64,000 nt of DNA from Bugulina stolonifera (lineage: Eukaryota; Bryozoa; Gymnolaemata; Cheilostomatida; Bugulidae), in assembly GCA_935421135.1 (NCBI GenBank), contig OW285197.1, positions 10,939,223-11,003,222 of the forward strand, written 5' to 3'. Below, in pieces: positions 12,680 through 25,368 of this stretch. How positions within the stretch are numbered: the first letter of the stretch is position 1; every line of letters starts with the position of its first letter. Below the pieces are notes generated by a model. It did not search any database. It had not been told where the DNA came from and was given only the letters and a program-made list of their open reading frames with translations. The position numbers and the translations under genes are program-made.

Positions 12680-12823
12680 TTGGATCAATAGGTACCGGTA
12701 GTTACCGAACTGATAGCAGTGTACTACATGTTAACTGTGGTAATCGTCTCGTCATGCATGAGAGAGACATATGTGTCTGGTATGATGGTATTAATACTAC
12801 TTTCACTTTACAAGAAATTACGT
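12680..12823 (+). CDS. Possible extra upstream exon of the TSP1-repeat gene
   Basis: An AG at about 12690 precedes an open frame containing V-L-H-V-N-C-G-N-R-L-V and I-C-V-W-Y-D-G-I-N-T-T-F-T-L-Q. It ends at TTAC/GTAGCT, a weak donor. The C..R..C-V-W-x-D......T-L layout resembles the exon at 13927-14085 (V-C-L-W-S-D-A-S-L-P-C-T-L), so it may be a related extracellular-domain exon of the same gene. No paralogous support exists because the second gene copy is truncated. Confidence 0.25.
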
Positions 12824-13477
12824 AGCTTTACATCGAGTAATATATGTTAAACCTGTAAACTTGCTGTTGACTTGTGTTGATGCATAAAGCTGTTACGGGA
12901 ACGCTGTGCATATGTTGGGAGACAACAGTGATTTGTGGTCCATTCACGATATTTGAAAAATGCATTGGATGCATTTTCGCTTCACTATGTTTATGCATTT
13001 CATGATGGTACTGTTTAAATATCAGATATAACATGGGCTTTACAGTTTACACACTGATATATACCATTAATATATCAGTACAATATTCTATTTACACACT
13101 TGGTGTAAAAATTTATTTTCCAAATGTCTTGCGAAAGTTGAGAAGAAAACATCAAAGGCTTGCTGATGCTGAGCCAATGCTATAGGAAGTTGTGCTGAAT
13201 ATTCGATTTGACTGAAGTGCAACCTAATTAGAACACAGCTTTTTTGACACAGTTGTGTCACTCTTTGTTTTTGGCGTCTGATATCCCATAATGCATGTAC
13301 ATGTACGCATTATGACACGACTATCCACGTAGGATTAGAATGGCAAGTGCTGATAGGCTGTGCTACAGGTCTGTTTTTATTTTTATGTTGCCTCATACAA
13401 TGACAATAACCTTATGATTTTAATGTTTTGTAGGTTCCTTTCTTCTGCCCAGTTCCAATGGTAAGTGAAAGTGAAAC

Positions 13478-13682
13478 TAGTTTAATACTAAAGTGAAACT
13501 ACTAGTTTAGTACTAAAGTGAAACTACTAGTTTAGTACTAAAGTGAAACTACTAGTTTAGTACTAAAGTGAAACTACTAGTTTAGTACTAAAGTGAAACG
13601 ACTAGTTTAGTACTAAAGTGAAACGACTAGTTTAGTACTAAAGTGAAACTACTAGTTTAGTACTAAAGTGAAACTACTAGTG
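13478..13682. repeat. 25-bp minisatellite
   Basis: About eight tandem copies of AGTGAAACTACTAGTTTAGT plus ACTAA, with one variant position (CTACTAG or CGACTAG). It lies just upstream of the first exon I can support in the TSP1-repeat gene, probably in an intron. Confidence 0.9.
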
Positions 13683-13926
13683 AACACTCCATTTTTGATG
13701 GTTCACTAAAAACTATTGATATGAGAAATATCAATGGCAGTGCAGTGGTATGTTTGCCCTTCCATGGTACACTGGGCAGTGGGTATGAATTACTAACTCC
13801 CTAAAAGTCATGATAAGTGTCAGTGTGAGGTGAATCAAATTAAAAAAATGTGTGATCTTATAGACAGCATGCATGTCACAGAGATGGATGTATCAAAGTC
13901 CATATTTATGTTTTATGTACGCGCAG

Positions 13927-16900
13927 GAGCTAATGTAGTCAGTTGCCTGACGCAACAACCTTGTCTAAGATTTGATGAAAGTGGTTGTACAGCAGGAAAG
14001 AGAACTGTCTGTCTATGGAGTGATGCTAGTCTTCCTTGTACTCTAGATACAGACACAATAGATGCTATATGTCCAATTGAGCCAGGTAAGGGAGTGGACG
14101 ATGGTTACACAGATTTAGTCAGCAATTACTATTGAAAAGTTTTAATCTTTTGGCAACACATAATTTCTCTATATTTTGAAGATAAAGGCTGTATTGCTGT
14201 ACAAATATGTTGTTGAAGCAGATTTAGATTCTGAATTTTAAAATAATACTCGAAGTATCAATAAATTTAGATCATTTAATAAATATTACAAGCACTAATA
14301 CAGTAGGCGATGTAAATTTAGATCGGTTCAGCCTGAAGCACACCAATATAACATTAAAATAGGCGCTAATCCAATAAGATAATGAATTACTACCTCTCCT
14401 CTGTTTCTACAGTTGTAGACGCAGCAAAGATATTTGATGGATTACCCCGTGGAGCGGTTTCATGTACCAATATTGACGGAGGTTCAAACGCTGTATTTTC
14501 CGTTTCTGATGGTAAACCGACAGGTGAGTGCAGTGCACTATTCCACCACTGTGCAGAAATATTTAATATTTTACCTAAGGCATAGCTACTGGTTCATCTC
14601 TGTATATATTATGTATACATATTTCTGCAGGAAACTGTCATATTTAAACAAAATTTCGGTGCCCTAAGCTGCTCATCTCCAACCAGATGTCCTTTGTCTC
14701 TACCCTGTTCTCTTACCATTGAGTAATAGGCATACAAATGTACATAAAATAAAATACTAGTTGCTAAAAATGACTCATAAGTTGATAAACAATGTATATA
14801 CCGGTAATTTATATATACATGTATTATACGAGCTTACATGCAGATCTACTGACATCTAGTACATGGATGCTCTGCGTTTCAAAGTTTCAGACTATCACAG
14901 GACATTGTCATATAATAGCCAACGTTATAAATTACGTTTTGTACTTTACAAAGTATTTCATCCCTAAAGCGTTATTCTTTCAACCACAGCTATTTCAGAT
15001 AACATAATGTTCATTTTACTATATTTAGAATTTTGGTGGGTGAGGGAGGTGAAATATTTTTATGGCCAATGTTTACCCCAATTTTAATTTTATACCAGGG
15101 CCGTTTATTGTGAGAGTTGTGTCACCAGGAGTAAACAAGAGGCCATGTTGGAACCAGTAACAAAGGGCTACATAGGTTAAATCTTTCTTTTGGCCATTTT
15201 GATTGGTTCTGAGGCCCAACATGGCGCATAATGTTCCTCCAGTGGTGCTACTCTCCAAATAAACAGCTCTGTTATGCACCATATAAGTATAACTATATTT
15301 ATAACAACTCACTTACAATGCAGGTGGTAATGAACCTACACTAGTCATAAACAGACATATCACCGGTACTATCACAGCGTCGTGTGCATTTGGTGGACCG
15401 AATGACTGTCATCCAAAGCGACCTCCACAGCTGAAGTGGACATTTCCTGTATCTCCATGTAAGTTTATAATTAACTTATTTTATTTGCCACAGATCACAC
15501 GTCTTTATATCGCTATCAAGCAAACTTGTAATTCAGAAACATAGAAACACATTTTAATTCAAGTTGTTTCTATACCAAACTATTTGAAACTCAGCATTAT
15601 TTTTCCAGATTTTAAGCTAATTAGTCGAAGTAGACTGTGATCATACATTCTATTTAGGCTGTTATTACAGTACCTCCTACAGTTACAGGTTATATACACA
15701 ACACAAAATCTGGTCTATATTCATCGACACATATTTATTAAAATGCAAATTGCCTGCACTAACAAGTGCGCTGTAATACAAATCTTGATGAAGTGTAATT
15801 ACAAGCTATAAGTTTTGTGTTAGATTATGTGAGAAGAAAACTATGCTAGTTTTACATGTATATCTCTAGTCTGATGCTACTTAACACCTACAGGTACCTG
15901 CACATGCCCATCCTGGGGTGACTGGACTACCTGCAGCAGCTCCTGCACACGCACTAGGACTAGAACCTGCACAGGATCTGCAGATATAAGCTGTGGAATA
16001 GAAGTTGATACGATGCCCTGTAATGCAGGAGCAGGGGCTTGCGCAGGGTGCAGCTGTAGTACAAACTGGAGTGGGTGGTCAGCCTGCTCCACAAACTGCT
16101 ATGGTGGGAGCAGAGTTAGAACTAAGGCATGCTCTGCTATTGCAGCAGGTGCTACCTGTAACTCTATAACTGATATACAAACCTGTGGAGATTTGGTAAG
16201 TGGACGTAATTCTTACAATTTCTATGATAAGGTTGTTTTGTCTTTACATTGAACTCTTTATTTGGTATCTATTTACCTAAAGCCCCAAACATACTATGCG
16301 CATTATAGGTCTTTGCACGATAAGCATTAGCGAAATTATAATGGCTTAAAAATTTATAATATACACCATGTCTGTTACATAATCAATTACAGTGAATTAG
16401 CACAATCTATCCTCTATGCACATGTACATGTAGATGTGTTATAACTAACAGATATGTATTTACTGCTACACTTCTATACACTTGTAACAGCATTATATAC
16501 TTTTAGTCCACATGTTTTGATGCTGCCACATATGGCTGCCAATGTGGTGGGTGGTCTAACTGGGGAGGTTGTAGTGTGACATGTGGAACAGGTAGATCTA
16601 CAAGAACTCGAGAATGTGCTCCAGTATCTACCGCAACACCATCAGCGTGTAACACAAACCTGTTCCACAATATAGAAAGACGGAGCTGTACAGAGCCAAT
16701 CGTAAGTCTGGTGTTTAACCATACTGAGACTTTTACTTCTTATGTGATACTAATAATATTACTGTCCTGTGACTAAGATATATTTCTTTCACACGTTCAT
16801 AGCAGATGCAAATGGAAATAACTCAACTTGAATGCATCATAAGCTGAAGGTGCTCTATGGTTTTTATATAATGTAGTGTCTACCTACCAACCCTTCGGCA

Positions 16901-17730
16901 ACTTCTACCATTACACCTGTGGCTCCATCTGGTGGCAGCAGCATTGTCATACCTCTAGAGGTAGCCAGTTTTTGCCGTTGCGCTGAATGGAGTAATATTG
17001 GATCCTGTATTGGAACTTGTGGTAACGGACTTCAAATACGCGTTAGAACCTGTGAAAACTGCCCAGAAAATGATCCAATAATAACGACTTCCCCGTGTGC
17101 CCTTACAGTAAGTGTTTAACTATAAGTTTTGGTGACAAACAGTAAATTTAGGTATTTAGCAACAAAGTAGTAATGATTATTTGTTGAAACATTACCTACA
17201 TGTAAATCTAATATTTACCAACAATAAAATTGAATTTGCTGTCTTGTCTTTCACAGTTTCACCAATTTTCTTTTAGCCTTGTACAACTTCGATACCAGGC
17301 GGTAACTCTTTCCAAGGATCAGGACCAGGTTCTGGAAGTTGCACATGCAGTCAGTTTATTCCTGGAGTCTGTAGCAGAACTTGTGGTACTGGGATACGAT
17401 CCGTTAGGAGAACGTGCGGCTCTTCCTGTCCTTCTGACGTCATCGTTCTAGTCAATGAACTTTGTGGAGAAACAGTGAGTTTTATTGTCTCCTTCACATA
17501 TCAGGCATGTTGCTCAGCTAAATCTATCAAGTAAAGTCCAACACTTGCCTCAAATGTTAGTGGTAATTTCTGTTGGCAAAATTTCTAATTATCTACGATT
17601 TCTTCAACTATGCTTATTTTAATGCTTGTTATAGCCGTGCCCAAATGCTGCATCTGGAGGAGTTAACTGTGATAATAGAAGAACTCGTAGACAGCGACGC
17701 AGATGTAGACGACGTAATGGACAGATATAA
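13927..17730 (+). CDS. Extracellular protein with five TSP1 repeats and an Arg-rich tail
   Basis: Exons: 13927-14085, 14413-14523, 15324-15458, 15894-16195, 16507-16701, 16877-17107, 17277-17474 and 17635-17730 (stop). All junctions are GT-AG; the first four exons are joined by phase-1 introns and the rest by phase-0 introns. The first three exons encode a cysteine-containing extracellular region I cannot name. Five TSP1 repeats follow, with cores C-P-S-W-G-D-W-T-T-C, W-S-G-W-S-A-C, W-S-N-W-G-G-C-S-V-T-C, W-S-N-I-G-S-C-I-G-T-C and V-C-S-R-T-C-G-T-G. The last exon ends in a strongly basic stretch (R-R-T-R-R-Q-R-R-R-C-R-R-R) before the stop. TSP1 repeats normally act in secreted matrix or adhesion proteins, and no membrane segment is seen. 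The 5' end with the signal peptide was not found. A poly(A) signal lies near 17832. A paralogue is at 59164-61278. Confidence 0.85.
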
Positions 17731-17739
17731 ACCTACATG

Positions 17740-18925
17740 ACTGTATCTTGACTTTCAGTTGACCTTATGTTGCATGGATCATTGTCTTGTACAACATGCA
17801 GTGCACACTCTTTTTTGTATTTACATAGTAAAATAAAAATATTTATTTATTACATCATCATGTGTCATTCCCACTAATTTGAGTACTTGCACATACCTTT
17901 TGTATTTACATAACATATTAAAACCAAACTACTAATTTAATATTACATCATTAATGGACGGATACATGTTACAATTTCCATATCTACTTTTAACTTACCA
18001 GACTTAGTCTTAAGATGTTATAATATAGCTATGTATAACCCATATGTTTATTATATTGAAAATATTTTATTATTTTAGTTACTTGGTGTATGATCTTCAT
18101 TCTCAATGTTCAATTATCTGTGCTACTATCCGTATTAGAACTTGTATTCTGCACTTGATTTCAATAATTCATCCATATTAAACACTTGCATGTAGTTTAC
18201 TTTCTACAGGCAAAGGAAACGCTATTGGATAAAAATTGTCATTCTCGGAGTTGCCTACTTCTGATGATAATCGTGATGATCATCATCAGAAGAAGGCAAC
18301 TCCGAGATCCTTTATATTGTCTACTCTATTTATTGGGGATTACTCTTTTAGATTTCTGTATAAATAGGAGTTGCATTCTCAGTGACATACTATTGGGCAT
18401 CCTAGAGGTGAAAGTTGTTCAATCCACTGATTTTGAGGTGACTGAGGATTTTTGAGAAATGTGGCCAAAATTTCCTCTGACATGATTGATGGCTTGCAAT
18501 TGTACACAACCCAATGATAATAGCCCATGTTATCAACATTAGGATATTGTTCTTATTAATAATATATTTTATCCCAAAAATTTAGAAGTCAATTTCGTTG
18601 GCAAGCAGATTATGGGCTCAGGTTGAATTCAGTAAATTGTATACATATCTGTGCACAGTTTTTTGTTCAAAAGTTGTCTGCTCTTAGAGTTCATTCTTGA
18701 ATAAAGGTAAGATAACTTCCTTCTTTGTGAGAGCAGGTACTAGGTACTTAGTCTATCCTTAGAATCCACATAGTGAAACATAGTGAAACATACTGTACTT
18801 TAGCTTGCTTTTTATGTACAATTATTATGTATACATGTATATGCAGTATTACTAAGGTGTTCTCCCAGGCATACAGTATCTCTGAGCTGCACTGATGAGG
18901 TGTTAACTGTATGCAGATTGAGTAC
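17740..18925. other. Intergenic stretch
   Basis: No gene is supported. The 3' flank of the TSP1 gene to about 17865 is shared with the inverted paralogue near 59045-59110. One hairpin (18243-18307) is listed separately. Confidence 0.5.
18243..18307. repeat. Hairpin with arms of about 28 bp
   Basis: TCTCGGAGTTGCC and CTTCTGATGAT on the left are mirrored by ATCATCAGAAG and GGCAACTCCGAGA on the right around a short TGAT-rich loop, with one unpaired A. It could be a foldback-element core or a short hairpin RNA source. Confidence 0.75.
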
Positions 18926-18929
18926 ATGT

Positions 18930-19400
18930 ATTAATACATGTACATGTACATGTATACATGTACATGTACATGTATACATGTACATATATGTACACGTACA
19001 CGTACACGTACACGTACACGTACACGTACATGTACACGTACACGTACACGTACACGTACACGTACACGTACACGTACACGTACACGTACACGTACACGTA
19101 CACGTACACGTACACGTACACGTACACGTACACGTACACGTACACGTACACGTACACGTACACGTACACGTACACGTACACGTACACGTACACGTACACG
19201 TACACGTACACGTACACGTACACGTACACGTACACGTACACGTACACGTACACGTACACGTACACGTACACGTACACGTACATTTATACATGTACATGTA
19301 TACATGTACATGTATACGTGTACATGTATAGGTGTACATGTATAGGTGTGCATGTATACATGTACATGTACATCTATATATGTACACCTATGTACATGTA
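18930..19400. repeat. Alternating purine/pyrimidine satellite: (TACACG)n flanked by ACATGT repeats
   Basis: 18991-19282 is about 48 copies of TACACG with a single TACATG interruption near 19027. On both sides lie degenerate ACATGT/GTATAC repeats. Every base step alternates purine and pyrimidine, a pattern prone to Z-DNA. Because the unit is six bases with no stop in any frame, all six frames are open; none of these frames is a gene. Confidence 0.95.
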
Positions 19401-19419
19401 GATGTGCATACATCTATGC

Positions 19420-20760
19420 ATAGTAACATTCACAAATTCGCACATACAATGTAAGTAGCACAGTCAGTGCAGATCTGCACAGACTACACTACTAATGTAC
19501 ATTGTAAATCAATTGATAAGGAAAGAATAGTGTTTTACTATACATACACGTTGTTGAAATAATGTTTTTAACAACAGATTGAAATGGAGAGCATCAAAGT
19601 TGTCAAACACAATCATAATATGTACAACAGTTAGTTAGTCAAATCCAGCGATAACAACACGGGACGGCGTTTTAGATCAATAATTGGCAGAGGTTTCAGT
19701 TTGTTGTAAGAATGGACAGGAAACAAGTCATCTCAACAGGTCATTTGTTATAATAAGTAGGATCTATTCTCTAGCAGATAAAATTCAAAAATTGTGTGAT
19801 TGAGATTCAATAAGCTGAGAGTTTCCACCTACTATAGTAATAATAATGTATAGATTATTAGATATGATACGGTATAACTACAATGTACGCATTATGTGAG
19901 TATGGGTATAATAATAGTAGGGTAGACTGTCTCATTAAAGTAGTTTTGAAATCACTCCAGTTTCAAAGTCAGTATTTATATGTAACTTCAAACCTTTGTC
20001 CCTGTCATGGAACTAGAAAGCTGTAACATGCCACTTAGTGTAGATCTATCAAACCTGAAGAGTGGATTTTGTTTACGTATTGGAAGCTGGGAAGGGTGCA
20101 AGATACTAGCTCCCCATGTTGAATGTTATGGTATTGTGTGGGAATATAGACTATCTATGAAATACCTGCTTATACTACAATGTATATTGTGGGGAAGACA
20201 ACACAGTATTCATTTTTAAATTATCTTACATTTTGACTTACGTTGCATATTTCATTTTGTGTTTTGTTACCTGACTACCTGTTCCTCAGGCCTACTCAGT
20301 GCAATGGTTATTGACATACTTCTACATGCACCCATCCTAAGAGATTCCACTTGAACAATTCACCTCTTAATTCAATGAAATCTAAAATTAGGTGTTGATC
20401 TCTACGATCAATTACACCAACAATTGTCTGCTAATTGAGTATAAGTATATCGTGTTGGCATAATCTGACCATACCTCAAGTATGTTCTGTATATTTAGCT
20501 CTCTCCACTTTTCCATGTAGAATAATTGAAATGTGAGTGAAGCGTAATGCTGGGAGTAGTTGCGAAAAATGAGGTCCTCAGGCAAATAAACCGGTATCAA
20601 ATATAAAAGCAACTGCAGATTCTGAGAATGTATAAGTAGAAATATTAATATTTATAGAAATGAAGTCATAATACTTAGTAAGTGTTCAAGCTAACTCTTA
20701 CCACATACTCACACCATCTCAAGACATGACAATCTTTAGGACTTAAGAACCCTCATGTGT
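19420..20760. other. Intergenic stretch
   Basis: No supported gene. A 14-bp perfect palindrome GTGCAGATCTGCAC lies at about 19468-19481 and shares its surroundings with the junction sequence at 61287-61308 (see findings). Confidence 0.5.
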
Positions 20761-20768
20761 TCCCTTAG

Positions 20769-20776
20769 TATAAAAG
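20769..20776 (+). promoter_or_regulatory. TATA box of the cysteine-rich peptide gene
   Basis: TATAAAAG lies about 30 bp upstream of a likely first exon that ends at 20851 with a CAAG/GTATG donor. The next exon starts at 21219 and carries the ATG. The spacing fits a TATA-dependent start near 20800. Confidence 0.6.
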
Positions 20777-21647
20777 ACAGACGGTGCCTCAAGGAAGTCA
20801 GTACAGTGGTAACTTTACAACAAAACCTCTAACTCTACCGTTCACTACAAGGTATGTTAACTTATTATTCACTCTTTAAGTGCTACTACATCTAATTGCA
20901 AAGATGTGCCTGTAAGGAATATACATGTACGATGCAATTATACCTAAAATTGTATAATTCTGCGCTTTATAAATTAATGGAATACATGGCAATACAGATG
21001 GGAGATGTTTTATTATAATTATACACTGTATCTAAATTCAGTCACTGACATTCTCGTATATATACATGTAGATGTAGCATATTGTTATAAGGTTTTTGTC
21101 ATTTCACTTATGATGCAGTTGAACATGCAAAGGTTGTGTCTCTCTGTTACTATGTTGCTGTCATCCAACATACAGGTAGTTATTAACTAATTTTAGATTT
21201 CATTATTTCTGTTATTAGATACCCAGTATGAAGATTCTGATGGTAGCTATTTTGTCTTTCTGCATCGTTTTCTCATTGATGAGAATGGCATCAGCAACTG
21301 ACAGTAGCATGTGTAAGTATCAGGGTATATTAACTCATACAAGCCATGTGTCTGAAAATAATGCTGGTAAAACCTCCAGACTAAATACATTATTAATTTT
21401 GTACTTGTGATAGATCTGTTAGAATGAAGTTTATTATAGAAGACTCGCTAGAAGTATATCCGTGGAAAATACGCTCATTAAGCACAATATTCTGTTTTTG
21501 CATTAACTTCATGTGTCATGCAATAATGTTTTAGCAACAAAGAGAGGTACGTTTGGAGACGAGTGTATGGACGACTGCTATAGTATATATGATTGTATGG
21601 ATGTGCCTGAGGATCAACTTGAGGAATGCACTACGTTTGGAGACGAG

Positions 21648-24600
21648 CAGTGCTTAAATTGTGGGGGGACGCCGGGGGACGGCGTCCCTAATAAAAATTA
21701 GCCAGGGGGACGCTCTGCAATAACGTCCCCCCACTTCATAATCAGAAAGTTGTCTTCTCTCTTCGGCATTAAATATGCGCCTCCATAGTATCGTTCTATT
21801 GATACAAAAGTAGCTAACAAGCAACGGACCGTTTCAAGTTTGTTTCATATATGGCTTTCTCGGTTCAAGTTTCTTAATCATTTGGTAGTTTCCTGAGGAA
21901 TTGGTCAACGGTTTCTGAAGATGGTCATGTTAAAATCTTAATAATATTAAATTAATGTTATTGAAATGCGTTCACGTGTATTCTGTCATTACAATAAAAA
22001 GCTTTAATGGTTCTATAACACAAATCATGTAGATTTAATAATTACCATTGTTGGCTACGCAGTTAGATTTGAATGTTTTTCTGGCACCAAGACTAGAAGA
22101 GTCAGAGGTAAATACAAACTTAAACTAGCACTAGCAGTGCACTGCAATGCTTTCAATTTGACGTTATTTTTAGTATTTACAATTGTGATCATGATTACAC
22201 CAGCTGGTGGCCTACTCTACTGGCTATTCTTCATCCTTCACTTAGAGCAGACAAGGCTGATAGTAACTATCTAGCTATCATAGTTAGATAGATGTTACTG
22301 GATTGTAGCTAGGATATCTTGTCTTGGCTAAGTTCCTTGGTTCCAGGTTAAAAGTAAAGAGGAATTATCACAGTTGCAAGTCTTTTTTGCTAGTTCTATG
22401 GTCTCAGCGAGCTCCTAAACAGTTCTGATTAGAAAGCTGTGCAGAAACTTGTTAGTATTACAGGCAGCAGAATTGAAAGCATTAGCATGTTTGGTGTTAA
22501 TATCAAGTGTAGATATAGGATTTGAAAAGAAAGATTCATGCTCCAGGATAGTGTGGAAAATATAAATTGTATCACAATTTTCATTGTACAATTATTTTTA
22601 CTAATTATTAAACTAAATAATATAATTTGCTAAGTAATCCAAATAATTCCATACATTTGTGATTATGATTAGACAAGTCTTCCAGTCCAATTGGTGCTGG
22701 TAGCCTACTCAGCTGACTATTCTTTGTCCTGGGCTTAGTTAATGCAGACAGGCTGATAGCTAGATATTACTGGATTGTAGCTAGGATTATATCATGTTTG
22801 TCATTGCACAATCATTTTGATTAATCATTGAGTTACATAATTTGCTAAGTAATCTAAATAATTTGATACTTAGTACTTTGTTAAATTTATAGGACTAATA
22901 AATGACTATAATAATGCTATTTATTTTATTATTAGTTATATATTTTATCACAGGCATCACTAAGTGTTCAATTCTTTTGAATGTAAAATAGAAACAAACA
23001 TAGTATTTTTTCTGTGCACATAATAGGACACTGGTACTCACTGGCTGCTAAGTTAGAGAGTGTAATCATACGTATAATCAGCATCAAACCAGAGAGCTTA
23101 TATGTGATAACACAACATCAATTAAGACAGCTAAAGGCAGAGATGTCTGCAAGTGTTCTTTTGGACACTCAAGTCGTCATGGCCAATTCTTAGTCGCAAG
23201 TCAATTCATTTTTAATGGCTAATCAAATCTTTGAAGCTAGAAGTAAAATCTTTGCATGGCCCCAGAAGAGAAACTCAAGTTTTTATCAAATTATCTAGAC
23301 CAACTGCAAGTCAAGTTAAATTATTTCGTTATTTAGCTCAAGATTTTTGTAGAGTTATTTGAGCTACTATTTAAATTTTGTGAAACTTAATAGTGTCAGA
23401 AGTTCAGACTTTGAAAGTGAAATGTCACTGTTTTAGTATGAAATAGATCCTATGTTCTGATTTTACTGATTTTGATTGTGGTTATCTCTATTCGTTGCAC
23501 TTTACAGCTTCTCGAAGAAAACTGAGTTGAGAGTTCTTGTACATAGCCATCGCAATTGAATTCCTCAGCGTTTGATAGCTACTGTATATTGTTATGTCCT
23601 GAACCGACACTCCCGATTGACTATAACTCTAACTAACTTAAAATAAACAGTCTCCTTATTGCGTTATCTTGTCTCGTATGCATTGCAGCGTGAATATATA
23701 TGTTTCCCCTTCGGGTTTCTTTTATTGTGTACCTTTTGTTAACCTACATGCTGTTGGCTGTTGCTACATGCCTTGATCACTATAATATTGTCTATTTTCA
23801 TTAGTCTGAAATGTAGCAGTGCTTGTAATCCGAGACCGTTTTGTATTTGCTGTAACTCACACCCCTTTTGGTCCGAGACCGACCTAATATACTTGTTAAC
23901 TTTTTTACCTTAGTTTAAAACTGATTTCATAATACAAGGTGCACAATTTTGCATTCTGACTTCAGTTGTATGTAGGCTGTTGTTCAATAAAGTGCTCTTA
24001 CAATTTGAACTATACAGTCTCTTACTGTTTACTGCTAACAGTAGGGTATCAGGCACTCTCCCCTGACCTTGAATCAACTCTGTGGCTTCAATGTGGCATC
24101 TCTTCTGGTAAAGACAATATAACTTAACAATTAAAATTTTCTGGTGTCAATACATTAGCTATAGCCCAAAAAGTATCATGTTATTAAAAAAATATACAAT
24201 ATTTTGTACCAAGTAGGCTAATGCCAACAAAAGAAATTTTAAGAATCTCAGAGACTCTAAACAGTTTGGTGGCCGAGATTCCACCCTGCACCTGGGGTGC
24301 ATTGCACTATATTGACTGGGAGCTTACCCACTTAATTTGTTTCTCTTCAATAAGATCACTGGTGATAGCTAATGATGCGAGTGTGAAGAAGATTTTACTA
24401 GTAACAAGTAGTACTAGTACTTTTTTGCTACTAGTAGTAATAAAAACCTTTTTACAGCTTGCTAACTAGCAAGTTCCTACCCTAAAAGCAGATACATTTT
24501 GCGAGTTTTAACTTTTGCGAATTTCGCGTGTGACAAACTCGCAAACAATTTCCATCGCTATTAATATCTGCTTTCAAGCTGATTTAAATAATTTCTGGTT

Positions 24601-25368
24601 TAAACAGACCATACATGCAGTTATATAGCTATATGATACATAGTTGAATATTTTATAAAGCAGCAAGTATTTGCTATAACATAATTGGTAAGTAGCCTAG
24701 AGTAGGAGCTTAATCAGAGGATTTTTTAACAAGCTATGGTAATTACTTTACCTCACAGGTGGGCTTACTGCACTATATAGAAGTCAGCTGTAGTTTTGTA
24801 CTGTATGTAAGTGGGGTTTAAATCTGAGTAAACATAGAGCTTAGCTAAGCTTGGTTTTAATGCTGAAATATGCTTAAACATCAATTTTGGGGCTTAAACA
24901 AATTTCGCGATAGGCCAAACTCGCTAAATATTTCTATCGCAAATTGCTCCAGGATTAGCAAACTCGCGAAACTTTCTTCCGCGAAATATTTCTGCTTTTA
25001 GGGTACTAATATGCCACTACTGATCTCACTCACAATAATAGTGGCCCAATAATAACATCTTTTAGTAGCAATAGTAGTAGTACAAAGACTTATTCATAGT
25101 GCTAGTGCTCACCACAAGTAGTTGCTCTTTACTACTACTGCTAATAGTATCAGTACACTCTACCTAGTATTGCTACTGCTGATCTGCAAAAACTGACTGC
25201 TCAATAGACAAATTCCTTGCAGAAAGACATCATCAAAGCTCATCTCAAACTTTTCCAGAACATGTCTCTAGAAGCTTTTTTGCAAAATTTTCCGCTAACC
25301 CCCCCCCCACCCCCTCCCACCCTCATCAGCTCAGTCCCCCCACTTCTTAATTTACAATTTAAGCACTG
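21648..25368. mobile_element. hAT-type DNA transposon, non-autonomous, 3721 bp
   Basis: The terminal inverted repeats are CAGTGCTTAAATTGT, and an exact 8-bp target duplication, GAGACGAG, lies at 21640-21647 and 25369-25376. An 8-bp duplication plus a CAGTG end is the hAT signature. Subterminal G/C-rich blocks (GGGGGACG words; CCCCCC near 25300-25341) lie inside both ends. I see no transposase: the longest internal open frame is about 80 codons with no hAT features. The interior holds a diverged internal direct repeat (about 22194-22320 and 22670-22796) and a nested MITE (24480-25003). Confidence 0.85.
24480..25003. mobile_element. MITE nested inside the hAT element
   Basis: The ends CCCTAAAAGCAGA and TCTGCTTTTAGGG are inverted copies flanked by TA (24478-24479, 25004-25005). 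Subterminal GCGAGTTT / AACTCGCGAA words are also mirrored. Size is about 524 bp with no coding capacity. The TA duplication suggests a Tc1/mariner-mobilised MITE. Confidence 0.8.

Noticed and set aside
18812..19413. Six overlapping long open frames of repetitive Thr-Cys, Val-His, Tyr-Val, Arg-Val or Thr-Arg peptides
   Set aside because: They are all produced by the (TACACG)n hexamer, which contains no stop in any frame.
23589..24040. Possible solo LTR within the hAT element (TGTTATG... to ...CTAACA with AATAAA near 23986)
   Set aside because: No target duplication or second copy was found, so the boundaries are speculative.
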